Positions 6,339-13,986 of a DNA stretch of 18,518 nt are shown piece by piece. How positions within the stretch are numbered: the first letter of the stretch is position 1; each line of letters begins with the position of its first letter. A program made the translations under genes and the position numbers. The notes beneath the pieces were generated by a model. That model was given only the letters and a program-made list of their open reading frames with translations. It did no database searches and was not told the origin of the DNA. The stretch is from assembly GCA_946482615.1 (NCBI GenBank), contig CAMLSF010000066.1:1-18518 (forward strand), read 5' to 3'. The DNA is from an uncultured Chromatiaceae bacterium. GTDB lineage: Bacteria; Pseudomonadota; Gammaproteobacteria; Enterobacterales; Alteromonadaceae.

Positions 6339-8624
6339 ATGCAACAAAACGTTCATCCTTTAGTCAGACGTCTGGCCGGGTTTTTAAAACAATGGGGCTG
6401 GTTACAGTGTTTTTGCCTGTGCTTTATCTTATTACAGGCTTTAACAGGAGTTATTACCGGCTTATACAGCTTGCTGCTGCACGATATGGTGCTTTGGTCC
6501 ATGGTCTTGGGCGCTTTATTATTTTCTGCTTCCATGACGCCGTTTTTTTTACTTTGCAGCTTTTATTTGATCCGCCACCTGGATGAAGCTTTGTTTTATT
6601 TGCAGGATTCGATACGGCAGGAAAAACTGCTGAATCAGAATATGCAGGAAACTATCCGCCAGTTGAACTTTGAAATTGAAGAGCGGAAAAAAGCTTTTCA
6701 GGCCAAGCGCCGGGCTGTGGATGAATTGCGTCGTGAAATTACGGAGCGGCGTAAAACCCAGCAGGAACTGGAAGAACAAAGTTTATTAATCCGCTCTATA
6801 GTCGACAGCTCTCCCGACTTATTCTACTACCGTGACGAAACCGGCCGTTTTGTCAGCTGCAATAAGATGTTTGAAGTCATAATGGGCAAGTCTGCGAAAG
6901 AGCTGATAGGGCATTATCCGGCTGAGCTTTATGATGCTGAATCTACGCCTATTGCTATTCTGACCGATCAGGAAATCTCTGCCAGCAGAGTTGAGCTGAC
7001 CCTGGATGTGGATTATCAGACTCCGGATGGCCGTATGTTATGGTTTGAAATGCGCAAGGTGCCCTTTTTTGATAAACAAGGCCGTTACATTGGTTTGTTG
7101 GGGTTCGGCCGCGACATTACTTCACGTAAGCTGGCAGAGCAGGCACTGGAAAAAGCTTATCAGGATAAAGGTAAGTTTATTGCCACTTTAAGTCATGAAC
7201 TGCGCACCCCGTTAAACGGCATAGTAGGCTTAACCCGCCGTTTGCTGGAAAGCCCTTTATCGACCGAGCAACGCAGCTGGAGTAATACCATTTTCAGCAG
7301 CGCAGAAACCTTAGGTAATATTTTTAACGATATTATCGACTTAGATAAAATAGACCGCCAGGATTTGGATATTGTCTATCAGTCGGTACAACTCTGCGAT
7401 TTTGTGCACGATATCTGCAATTTTGCCCACCTCATCTGTCAGCAAAAAGGTTTGAGCTTTATTGAGCCTGAAGCTGTGCCAAACCAGCTTTATGTCCGGC
7501 TGGACCCGACCCGGGTGCGGCAGGTGTTATGGAACTTAATTAATAATGCGGTGAAATTCACAGCCCGCGGTTCAGTAAAACTTAGCGTTTCATTAAGTAC
7601 TGAAAACCCGGCAGAGCTTTGTTTTAGCGTCACTGATACTGGTATAGGTATAGTTGAGTCCGAGCAGCAACGTATTTTTGATATGTATTATAAATCCAGT
7701 GATGGCAGGCGTTTAAGCATAGTGGGTTCTGGTATAGGTTTATCTGTATCCAGAGCTTTAGTGGAAGCTATGTCCGGTCAGATTAAGCTTGAAAGTGCAG
7801 TAGGCAAGGGCAGTACTTTTAGTATCTCTTTACCAGCGGAGCTGACTGCTGCTCCTGTTGCAGTGCCACAGGCTCAATATCCTGCTTTAACTGTTTTGTT
7901 AGTTGAAGACGTTCCCCTCAACGCTGAAATTGCAACTAACCTGCTGGAACAAAGAGGCCATCAGGTGATTCTGGCCGAAACAGGCGAAGATGCTTTGGCT
8001 TTGCTGGAAACTGAAGATGATATAGATCTGGTGCTTTTGGATATGCAATTACCTGATATGTCCGGTGATCAGGTGGCACGTTTTATCCGCGCTGAAACTT
8101 CTTTAGCAAGATTACCTATAGTGGTGTTAAGCGCCAATGTGCGCAAAGCCGAGCAACAATTACAGGATGTGCGGGTGGATGGTGCTTTGGCAAAACCTAT
8201 TAATACCAATAAGCTGGATCAAATTTTACATCAGCTGTTTGGTGCTCCTGAACCCAAAGAAATCAGCATCGGTAAAGCCCATGATCAGCAAATTCTGGAT
8301 CAGCAGACACTGGATGACTATCTGCAGTCTTTGGGGAAAACCACCATGTTACGCAGCGTGCAGTTATTTGTGCAATTGCTGCCGGGTTACATCAATAAGA
8401 TGATGGAAACAGCAGTGCAGCAGGACGTTAATGAATTTCAGGAGGCGGCACACAAACTTAAGGGGGCAGCAGCTTCTGTTGGCTTATTGTGGGTGCAACA
8501 TCAGGCAAAATTAATGGAACAGACAACTGAACTACAGGGTATGGAAAAGCAGTTAATCAATTTCCATATAACAATAGAGCGGCACCTGGCTGCTTTACAG
8601 GAGTATATCGAACAGTCTGTTTAA
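6339..8624 (+). CDS. arcB: Aerobic respiration control hybrid sensor kinase ArcB
   Basis: The 761-residue protein (E. coli 778) is the membrane sensor of the Arc system. It autophosphorylates under reducing or anoxic conditions and passes phosphate to ArcA. Order of parts: two membrane helices (about 26-47 and 53-77), a coiled coil (80-150), a PAS domain (150-260), HisKA with SHELRTPLNG (His286), HATPase with NLINNAV (399-405), DTGIGI (433-438) and GSGIGLSVSR (463-472), a receiver with LLDMQLPDM (Asp568), and a C-terminal HPt with HKLKGAAASVG (His705). So the full tripartite phosphorelay is present, unlike in Shewanella. In the PAS domain the cysteine matching E. coli Cys180 is kept (FVSCN, Cys174), but the one matching Cys241 is Trp235 (GRMLWFE). 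The gene converges on arcA, which in E. coli is elsewhere on the chromosome. The start has only a weak AGG six bases upstream. Confidence 0.95.
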   Translation: MQQNVHPLVRRLAGFLKQWGWLQCFCLCFILLQALTGVITGLYSLLLHDMVLWSMVLGALLFSASMTPFFLLCSFYLIRHLDEALFYLQDSIRQEKLLNQNMQETIRQLNFEIEERKKAFQAKRRAVDELRREITERRKTQQELEEQSLLIRSIVDSSPDLFYYRDETGRFVSCNKMFEVIMGKSAKELIGHYPAELYDAESTPIAILTDQEISASRVELTLDVDYQTPDGRMLWFEMRKVPFFDKQGRYIGLLGFGRDITSRKLAEQALEKAYQDKGKFIATLSHELRTPLNGIVGLTRRLLESPLSTEQRSWSNTIFSSAETLGNIFNDIIDLDKIDRQDLDIVYQSVQLCDFVHDICNFAHLICQQKGLSFIEPEAVPNQLYVRLDPTRVRQVLWNLINNAVKFTARGSVKLSVSLSTENPAELCFSVTDTGIGIVESEQQRIFDMYYKSSDGRRLSIVGSGIGLSVSRALVEAMSGQIKLESAVGKGSTFSISLPAELTAAPVAVPQAQYPALTVLLVEDVPLNAEIATNLLEQRGHQVILAETGEDALALLETEDDIDLVLLDMQLPDMSGDQVARFIRAETSLARLPIVVLSANVRKAEQQLQDVRVDGALAKPINTNKLDQILHQLFGAPEPKEISIGKAHDQQILDQQTLDDYLQSLGKTTMLRSVQLFVQLLPGYINKMMETAVQQDVNEFQEAAHKLKGAAASVGLLWVQHQAKLMEQTTELQGMEKQLINFHITIERHLAALQEYIEQSV

Positions 8625-8653
8625 CCCGTCTGATCCCGGATTGAACCTGGGAC

Positions 8654-8677
8654 GGGCGGGTACAATACCCGCCCTTT
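8654..8677 (+). terminator. Terminator between arcB and arcA
   Basis: GGGCGGGTA (8654-8662) and TACCCGCCC (8666-8674) form a perfect 9-bp GC-rich stem with a three-base loop, followed by TTT on the plus strand. It lies 30 bases after the arcB stop and next to the arcA stop. On the minus strand it lacks a T run, so it is better as the arcB terminator, though it may serve both. An overlapping alternative pairing, CCCGTC (8626-8631) with GACGGG (8651-8656), would compete with it. Confidence 0.75.
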
Positions 8678-8680
8678 GGA

Positions 8681-9388
8681 TTACTTTTCCAGCTTGCCTA
8701 CAAAGCGGTAACCTTCACCGTGGATGGTGCTGATCAGCTCCGGGCTTTCTACGTCAGTTTCAAAATGTTTACGGATACGGCGGATAGTGACATCTACGGT
8801 TCTGTCATTTGCTCTGAGTTCGCGGCCTGTCATGTGGCGGATCAGTTGTTCACGGGTAAAAATCTTGCCTGGGCTGTCCAGCATTAAACGTAGAGCACGG
8901 TATTCACCTTTAGGTAAACGGCGTGATACACCTTCAGGAGAGGTCAGGTTGCGGCTGTTTTCATCCAATACCCAACCATTAAATTTCACCACACTTTTAT
9001 GTTCTTCAACTACAGGTTGAGATACAGTGCGGTTTAACAGATTGCGGGCACGAATAGTCAGTTCACGTGGGTTAAAAGGTTTGGTCAGGTAATCGTCAGC
9101 GCCAATTTCCAGACCTAAAATGCGATCGACTTCACTGTCACGTCCGGTCAGAAAAATCAGACCCACGTTTTCTTTCTGGCGTAATTCACGGGCAAGGATC
9201 AGACCGTTTTTACCAGGCAGATTGATATCCATAACAATCAGATTGACTTTGTGTTCAGCCAGTTTCTGGTTCATTTCTTCGCCATTCACTGCTTCAACCA
9301 CATCATAGCCTTCGCCTTCGAACAGGCTGACCAGATTCAGTCGTGTTACTTCTTCATCTTCAACAATCAGAATAACAGGGGTCTGCAT
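8681..9388 (-). CDS. arcA: Aerobic respiration control response regulator ArcA
   Basis: The 235-residue OmpR/PhoB-type regulator (E. coli ArcA 238) is the DNA-binding output of the Arc system. It represses TCA-cycle and respiratory genes when phosphorylated by ArcB. Receiver domain (1-120): acidic pocket DEE (11-13), phospho-acceptor Asp54 in [11 protein letters not shown], a conserved [26 protein letters not shown] block with the invariant Lys. The C-terminal winged helix (about 130-235) includes [27 protein letters not shown] and [12 protein letters not shown], ending in [10 protein letters not shown]. It is transcribed from its own promoter (9474-9502), 85 bases upstream of the start codon. 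An AAGG lies about ten bases before the ATG. It converges with arcB and lies downstream of an unrelated histidine kinase in the same direction. Confidence 0.97.
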   Translation of the reverse strand: MQTPVILIVEDEEVTRLNLVSLFEGEGYDVVEAVNGEEMNQKLAEHKVNLIVMDINLPGKNGLILARELRQKENVGLIFLTGRDSEVDRILGLEIGADDYLTKPFNPRELTIRARNLLNRTVSQPVVEEHKSVVKFNGWVLDENSRNLTSPEGVSRRLPKGEYRALRLMLDSPGKIFTREQLIRHMTGRELRANDRTVDVTIRRIRKHFETDVESPELISTIHGEGYRFVGKLEK

Positions 9389-9473
9389 TATGCTTAAACC
9401 TTATGTGAACGTAATTAAGTATTTGATTTATATATTCTTAGAATGAGAATGACCCGTGGTCAATGTCTGCTCA

Positions 9474-9502
9474 ATTATATAGAGGGCAGATTTTGTTAAC
9501 AA
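9474..9502 (-). promoter_or_regulatory. arcA promoter
   Basis: On the minus strand TTGTTA (9497-9502) is followed after exactly 17 bases by a perfect TATAAT (9474-9479). The -35 hexamer is part of a palindrome repeated just upstream (see the repeat entry). Transcription would start near 9467, giving a leader of about 80 bases. Confidence 0.75.
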
Positions 9503-9518
9503 GTGCATTTGTTAACAA
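9493..9518 (-). repeat. Twin palindromes TTGTTAACAA at the arcA promoter
   Basis: The perfect 10-bp palindrome TTGTTAACAA occurs twice (9493-9502 and 9509-9518), 16 bases apart. A partial third copy, TTGTTAAG, lies at 9557-9564. The first overlaps the -35 box of arcA. Each contains TGTTAA, the core of ArcA recognition sites. In E. coli the usual spacing of ArcA direct repeats is about 11 bases rather than 16. Autoregulation by ArcA is an inference. Confidence 0.5.
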
Positions 9519-9573
9519 TTAGATTGCTCTAATTCAAGTTATTGAAAAATATACCTTTGTTAAGTTCTTTCTG

Positions 9574-11202
9574 TTATTTAGGGATCACGGGGAAATCGAT
9601 TTGAATGTCAATGCCGTGATCTAACGAACTTTCCAGCTGTATTTTGCCGTTTAAAGCTTGTGTCACTAAGTTATAAACTAAATGCATACCCAGACCACTT
9701 CCGCCTTCACCTCTTTTAGTGGTGACAAAAGGATCAAAAATACGTTTTTTAATATTTTCAGGCACGCCGGCACCGTTGTCTTTGTAGTGCAGGTAACAGC
9801 GACTGCTGGCCAGCGTCACACTGATGGTGATAGTACCTTGTTCTTTATGCTCAAAAGCGTGAATAAGGCTGTTCATTATCAGGTTGATTAAAATCTGACT
9901 GATAGGACCGGGTTTACTTTCCAGCTCAAGATTCTCGTCGCAATTGAGTATCACCTGATGTTGAGTTTTTTTCAGGTTAGGCCGCAGTGACAACAGCACT
10001 TCATTCAGCAACTGGTACATATTAAAGTACCTTCTGTTGTCGTTGGACTGATCCACTGCAACTTGTTTAAAACTGCGGATCAGATTGGCTGCCCGCTCCA
10101 GATTGCGGTAAATAATGCCCAGGTTTTCGGCACTGTCGCTTAGAAACTTCGCCAACTGACTTGAAGTTAACTTCTTATCATCAAAAGCTTTTTGTATTTC
10201 TGCCAGCTTATCCTGCATTAAAGTTGATGCAGTTACACCAAGGCCTATAGGGGTGTTGACCTCATGGGCAACCCCGGCCACCATCTGGCCTAAACTGGCC
10301 ATTTTTTCAGTCTCCACAATTTGATTCTGATACTGGTGCAGGGTTGATAAAGTATTGAGTAAATCCTGATTAGAGGTTTTCAGCGCCTGTGTTCTGTCGT
10401 TGATTTTTTGTTCTAAGTCCTGGTTTAACTGACGTATTTCACTTTCTGCACTGCGCAGTTTAGTGATTTGTTGTTCAGTTCTGTCCAGCATAGTGTTGAT
10501 GGCCCGGCCTAAATTGTGGAACTCAGTGATTTCCATAGCTGGTACACGAATTTGATAATCTTTTTCTTTTGATACTTTTTGTACCAGTGTCAGCAGGCTG
10601 TAGAGTGGCTGAGTAAAACGTCGTTGTAATCTGTTGGCGATAATAAAAGCACCTATTAAAGAGCAAAGTGCAATCAAAATGTCGTACAGCACTCTGTTTT
10701 GTACATAACGGCTCAGCTCTTCAAGACTGGCTCGTATATAGACATAACCTATTAATTTACCATCAGATTCTATCTTCTGCGTCAGTTCCATTACGCCATC
10801 ACCTATAGTGGCATTCTGATACTGCTCTACTTTATTAAACTGGGTAGGATAGGGACCAACATCTCTTCTGTTGTAACTGGCAAAAAAACTCAGCTCACCG
10901 TTTTCCTGCAATTTATAAATATGAATGTTATGCAAACGGGATTCTGCCGCAAAAGAAGCAAGACGTCTGTCTTCTACTTCTGAGTCATCTATTTCGATAG
11001 AACCTACAGCGTTAAAAGCAATAATGGCGGCATAAGAGTGTAGTTGTTCGGACAGGTTTTTCTTTTCAGCTTTGATATCCTGCAATGTGGCAATGGTCAG
11101 GGATACACAGAGGGTAATACTGCAAATCAGCATTACGACCCAGATCAGTGCGCCTTTGATTGAACTCGCTTTTAACGCTGGACCCATCAATACTTCCGCC
11201 AT
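9574..11202 (-). CDS. Membrane-bound sensor histidine kinase (HAMP, HisKA, HATPase)
   Basis: This 542-residue inner-membrane kinase has a membrane helix at about 17-40, a periplasmic sensor region of about 130 residues (42-170, possibly CHASE8-like), a second helix (173-191), a HAMP linker (192-245) and a coiled coil (245-300). The dimerisation domain has the phospho-acceptor His313 in GVAHEVNTPIG. The ATPase has the N box LINLIMNSLIHAF (438-450), G1 DNGAGV (475-480), F box IFDPFVTTK (488-496) and G2 GEGGSGLGMHLV (498-509). The HEVNTPIG form is typical of kinases that often lack a linked regulator. No partner regulator adjoins; arcA is downstream in the same direction but has its own promoter and known partner. 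The signal is unknown. An alternative start at Met6 is possible, since GGAAG lies shortly before it. Confidence 0.85.
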   Translation of the reverse strand: MAEVLMGPALKASSIKGALIWVVMLICSITLCVSLTIATLQDIKAEKKNLSEQLHSYAAIIAFNAVGSIEIDDSEVEDRRLASFAAESRLHNIHIYKLQENGELSFFASYNRRDVGPYPTQFNKVEQYQNATIGDGVMELTQKIESDGKLIGYVYIRASLEELSRYVQNRVLYDILIALCSLIGAFIIANRLQRRFTQPLYSLLTLVQKVSKEKDYQIRVPAMEITEFHNLGRAINTMLDRTEQQITKLRSAESEIRQLNQDLEQKINDRTQALKTSNQDLLNTLSTLHQYQNQIVETEKMASLGQMVAGVAHEVNTPIGLGVTASTLMQDKLAEIQKAFDDKKLTSSQLAKFLSDSAENLGIIYRNLERAANLIRSFKQVAVDQSNDNRRYFNMYQLLNEVLLSLRPNLKKTQHQVILNCDENLELESKPGPISQILINLIMNSLIHAFEHKEQGTITISVTLASSRCYLHYKDNGAGVPENIKKRIFDPFVTTKRGEGGSGLGMHLVYNLVTQALNGKIQLESSLDHGIDIQIDFPVIPK

Positions 11203-11224
11203 CCGTCAATCTGTTATCGAAGCT

Positions 11225-11252
11225 ATAATATTGAAGTTACACGCATTTGCAA
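11225..11252 (-). promoter_or_regulatory. Promoter candidate of the histidine kinase gene
   Basis: On the minus strand TTGCAA (11247-11252) is followed after 16 bases by TATTAT (11225-11230), one base off consensus. The start codon is 22 bases further on. Confidence 0.5.
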
Positions 11253-11271
11253 ACTTTCACCAGTGAGCCCA

Positions 11272-11300
11272 CTGACAAAAAAATAAAACAGGTTTATAGT
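11272..11300 (+). promoter_or_regulatory. Promoter of the DUF3293 gene
   Basis: CTGACA (11272-11277) is followed after exactly 17 bases by TATAGT (11295-11300). Each hexamer is one base off the sigma-70 consensus. The start codon of the DUF3293 gene is 30 bases downstream. Confidence 0.7.
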
Positions 11301-11330
11301 TGTTGGCACTTGTGGCGATGAGGAAAAACC

Positions 11331-11726
11331 ATGGACTTATGGGATAACTACAAAACGAGTGTTTTTTTGTGCCATCAACCTCTTGGGGACCAAATTAACT
11401 TTGCAATTATCAGTGCCCAAAACCCTTGTGGTCATGTTCAAACCCCCTCCAGAAACTTATTACTCGATACTCATTTTGCGAATACCCTCGACAACATGAA
11501 TGTGCCTTATCGTGAAATTGTGGGTTGTTCACCGGATCTAAGGTTTCAGGAAAAAAGCTGGGCTGTGCTTTGTGATAAGCCTAAAGCGATAAAACTGGCC
11601 ATTATGTTTGAACAAAACGCGATTTATTGGGTAGAGCAGGGCAAGTTGTTTTTAGTGCCTGCGCTATTGCAGCAAGATGAAGAGTATTTGGGAGAGTTCC
11701 ATCCACGCCAGATTGTGCTGAGTTAG
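11331..11726 (+). CDS. DUF3293 domain protein
   Basis: The 131-residue protein has no signal peptide or membrane helix. It has the pattern I associate with DUF3293: an N-terminal block FAIISAQNPCG (residues 24-34), a middle GCSPD, and a C-terminal YWVEQGKLFLV (99-109). The function of this family is unknown. GAGGA lies six bases upstream of the ATG and a good promoter 30 bases before it. It stands alone on the plus strand between the divergent kinase gene and the convergent small exported protein gene, whose stop codon overlaps its own by three bases. Confidence 0.75.
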   Translation: MDLWDNYKTSVFLCHQPLGDQINFAIISAQNPCGHVQTPSRNLLLDTHFANTLDNMNVPYREIVGCSPDLRFQEKSWAVLCDKPKAIKLAIMFEQNAIYWVEQGKLFLVPALLQQDEEYLGEFHPRQIVLS

Positions 11727-12016
11727 TCTTTTAGTACCTGCAATATAGGCTCAATTTTTTGACCTAAAGCATATTCCAGCTTCAGGCGTTTCAGCTTTTG
11801 TTTATGGGCTTGATCTTCGTCTGAAGGCACAACTAAAAATTCTTTAAAATCAGCCACGCAGATACACAACATGGCGGGTTTTGCCATGTTTTCCAGTTGA
11901 CCTAAACGGTAGATCTGATGAGGACAAGCCTGGGTTCTTTCCGGCGACTGAATACAGTCAGCTACAGCTGAAAAGCTGAAAGTTAATCCAGCCAGAACAA
12001 GCAAAACCCGTCTCAT
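11723..12016 (-). CDS. Small exported protein with four cysteines (unknown function)
   Basis: I do not recognise this 97-residue protein. It starts with a clear signal peptide: MRRV, a hydrophobic core LLVLAGLTFSFS, then AVAD, so cleavage is likely after Ala17 or Ala19. The residue before Cys21 is Asp, so it is not a typical lipobox. Four cysteines follow (Cys21, 31, 51, 53), two of them as CIC, so disulfides in the periplasm are likely. The C-terminal half is charged and helical-looking (KQKLKRLKLEYALGQKIEPIL). AAGGA lies seven bases upstream of the ATG. It follows rsmC by 12 bases and is probably cotranscribed with trmB and rsmC. Its stop overlaps the stop of the convergent DUF3293 gene, so no terminator fits between them. 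Confidence 0.75.
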   Translation of the reverse strand: MRRVLLVLAGLTFSFSAVADCIQSPERTQACPHQIYRLGQLENMAKPAMLCICVADFKEFLVVPSDEDQAHKQKLKRLKLEYALGQKIEPILQVLKD

Positions 12017-12028
12017 CAGCAGATCCTT

Positions 12029-13057
12029 TTATTTGTGACTTTTTTTACAATAATAAACCACAAAACCATCACGACGACCAAGCTCTTTTACCTGACCAAA
12101 AATCTCTGTCAGTTGAGCCAGATAAGGCAAATGTGCGTTAGCTACTAAAGTTAAAGTACCGCCTGGTTTTAATTCATTAAAAGCATCACGGAAAAATTGC
12201 TCACTGATATGGTAGTCCGTTTTTAAACCCGTATGAAAAGGCGGGTTACTGACAATATGATCATAAGCAGCGCTGCGTGAAGGAATTCCATCCGCAGTTA
12301 TGGTTTCTCCAGGCAGCTTATTAGCTTTTAAAGTGGCGGCTGTAGAGCTGACAGCTAAAGTGCTGACGTCCGAAGCTGTCAGTTTAATTTCCGGGTGTTT
12401 TTTCACTAAAAAAGCCCCGATAAAACCTGCACCACAAGCAAAATCCAGTACTTTACCCTGCTGAATATGCTCTACATGCTCAAGCAATAAGTTAGTGCCT
12501 AAGTCTAATTTACCGTGATTAAACACACCCGGCAGGGAGCACAGTTTTAAACTGATCCCGGATTTTTCGATACTAAACTGATGAAACTCAGTAGCTTTTA
12601 ACTCGCTTTGCAACAAACCATCCAGCTCAAACCATAAGCAGTGTTTGGCATTGTCATGTTTAAAGGCTTTTAGCCCCAGCTTTTCGGCCTGATTTCCCAG
12701 GCTTTTAATGCCACCTTTGTTATCACCCACCAGATAAACCTGGGTTTTGTCGTTCAGTACAGTTTTAACCTGAGCTAAAGAGCTTTGCAGCTGGTCTTTA
12801 CTTTTAGGGTAAAACAACACCACTTGATCTACTGTCAGATCTGTTGGCAAAGCATCACCCAAATAACATGGGCTTTTGCTTTGCTGCTGCCAGTTATTGG
12901 CAACAGCGATGTTAGAGGTTAAACAAAACAGCTCCAGCTCAGGCGCTTTTTGTTTTAATTCAGCCGCAAGGCGGTCGGCCATAGGTTCTACCAGCAGCAC
13001 TTTGCCTGATAAAAAATCAATGTTACGCAGCAGCAGCTGACTGGTATTGTCCAGCAT
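12029..13057 (-). CDS. rsmC: 16S rRNA (guanine1207-N2)-methyltransferase RsmC
   Basis: The 342-residue protein (E. coli 343) methylates G1207 of 16S rRNA in the 30S subunit using S-adenosylmethionine. It has the family's two related halves: a degenerate N-terminal domain (1-155), and a catalytic C-terminal domain with LPGVFNHGKLDLGTNLLL (175-192), SAM motif VLDFACGAGFIGAFL (203-217), TASDVS (227-232) and the catalytic SNPPFHTG (270-277). The start codon is one base after the trmB stop. AGGAAGG inside the 3' end of trmB is its ribosome-binding site, so translation is probably coupled. Confidence 0.95.
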   Translation of the reverse strand: MLDNTSQLLLRNIDFLSGKVLLVEPMADRLAAELKQKAPELELFCLTSNIAVANNWQQQSKSPCYLGDALPTDLTVDQVVLFYPKSKDQLQSSLAQVKTVLNDKTQVYLVGDNKGGIKSLGNQAEKLGLKAFKHDNAKHCLWFELDGLLQSELKATEFHQFSIEKSGISLKLCSLPGVFNHGKLDLGTNLLLEHVEHIQQGKVLDFACGAGFIGAFLVKKHPEIKLTASDVSTLAVSSTAATLKANKLPGETITADGIPSRSAAYDHIVSNPPFHTGLKTDYHISEQFFRDAFNELKPGGTLTLVANAHLPYLAQLTEIFGQVKELGRRDGFVVYYCKKSHK

Positions 13058-13058
13058 T

Positions 13059-13793
13059 TTAGCTTTCCTTCCTGAACATTAAATCCCAAACGCCATGGCC
13101 TAAATTAACACCACGGTTTTCGAATTTAGTTAAAGGTCTATGTTCAGGGCGCGGCACGTAGTCATTGGTTTCGGACAAGTTGCTGTAACCTTCTGCTGCT
13201 GTCATTACTTCCAGCATATGTTCAGCATAGTTTTCCCAGTCGGTTGCCATATGAAATACACCACCTACTTTGAGCTTACGGCGTAATAACTGAGCAAACT
13301 CAGCCTGAACTATACGTCTTTTATGGTGACGTTTTTTATGCCATGGATCCGGGAAAAACAGCTGCACTGTACTTAAACTGTTATCTGCAATGGAGTCGTT
13401 TAAAATTTCTATTGCATCGTGTTCAAACAGCCGCAGGTTTTTTACACCTTCAGTTTCGGCCTCACCTAAACAAGCACCTACACCTGGTTTATGTACTTCG
13501 ATACCAATAAAATCTTTGTCCGGCGCAGCTTTAGCCATTTGCACCAGAGATTTGCCCATACCAAAACCAATTTCCAGCACTAAGTCGGCTTCACGGCCAA
13601 ACACTGCTTTCATATCGTAAGGCGTAGCCTGATATTCAAGGCCCATAGTGGGCCAGAACAAATCTAAACTGCGCTGCTGGCCTTTGGTCAGACGACCTTC
13701 CCTTAAAACAAAGCTACGAATACGACGCAGGTATTTGTTTTCCTGAAGCTCTTCGTTTTGTGGCTCTGTGTTTGGTTGTTCCGGGTGGGTCAT
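13059..13793 (-). CDS. trmB: tRNA (guanine46-N7)-methyltransferase TrmB
   Basis: The 244-residue protein (E. coli 239) adds the 7-methyl group to G46 in the variable loop of tRNAs. Signatures are [18 protein letters not shown] (22-39), SAM site [11 protein letters not shown] (73-83), [13 protein letters not shown] (97-109), the catalytic [18 protein letters not shown] (144-161), [14 protein letters not shown] (181-194) and the C-terminal [13 protein letters not shown] and GHGVWDLMF. The frame is open up to 13880. I chose the ATG at 13793 because GGAG lies six bases before it, the length matches the family and the promoter lies upstream. It is first in an operon with rsmC and the small exported protein. 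Confidence 0.95.
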   Translation of the reverse strand: MTHPEQPNTEPQNEELQENKYLRRIRSFVLREGRLTKGQQRSLDLFWPTMGLEYQATPYDMKAVFGREADLVLEIGFGMGKSLVQMAKAAPDKDFIGIEVHKPGVGACLGEAETEGVKNLRLFEHDAIEILNDSIADNSLSTVQLFFPDPWHKKRHHKRRIVQAEFAQLLRRKLKVGGVFHMATDWENYAEHMLEVMTAAEGYSNLSETNDYVPRPEHRPLTKFENRGVNLGHGVWDLMFRKES

Positions 13794-13851
13794 CTTGGTC
13801 TCCGTCAATGTGATGCAGCTGGTTTTTTTCAGCGCTGCGAATGCGGCGCGT

Positions 13852-13880
13852 ATTATCCTTGTTCTGCTGCTAATGCTCAA
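13852..13880 (-). promoter_or_regulatory. Promoter of trmB-rsmC
   Basis: On the minus strand TTGAGC (13875-13880) is followed after 17 bases by GATAAT (13852-13857). It is 58 bases upstream of the chosen trmB start codon and overlaps the longer open frame, which argues against the 13880 start. Confidence 0.6.
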
Positions 13881-13914
13881 CCGCTAATCTTGATTCAACA
13901 AAAATGTGAAAAAA

Positions 13915-13923
13915 TGCTAGGCT
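13915..13923 (+). promoter_or_regulatory. Possible mutY promoter (extended -10)
   Basis: TGCTAGGCT (13915-13923) fits an extended -10 pattern loosely, with TTCAAC about 18 bases upstream as a weak -35. It lies 40 bases before the mutY start. The match is poor. Confidence 0.3.
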
Positions 13924-13948
13924 AAGCGCCGTTTTGAACACTTAACCT

Positions 13949-13986
13949 TGAGTATTTAACGCTGTGCTGACTTCTGAGTATTTAAC
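13949..13986 (+). repeat. 12-bp direct repeat across the mutY start
   Basis: TGAGTATTTAAC occurs at 13949-13960 and at 13975-13986, 26 bases apart. The first copy ends three bases before the GTG start codon; the second lies in codons 4-8. This placement could be an operator or a trace of slippage. Confidence 0.55.

Noticed and set aside
6353..8403. Other-frame ORFs of 60-88 codons within arcB
   Set aside because: They lie within the strongly conserved arcB frame and have no independent support.
8626..8656. Alternative stem CCCGTC/GACGGG overlapping the arcB terminator, as in an anti-terminator
   Set aside because: No gene follows on the plus strand that could be controlled by attenuation; likely incidental to GC-rich terminator sequence.
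9439..9457. Fur-box-like AGAATGAGAATGA sequence downstream of the arcA -10
   Set aside because: Only about half of the 19-bp Fur consensus matches by eye, and the second half-site is missing; not enough to call.
13949..13963. An upstream in-frame start for mutY
   Set aside because: TGA at 13949-13951 closes the frame and no ATG lies between it and the GTG at 13964.
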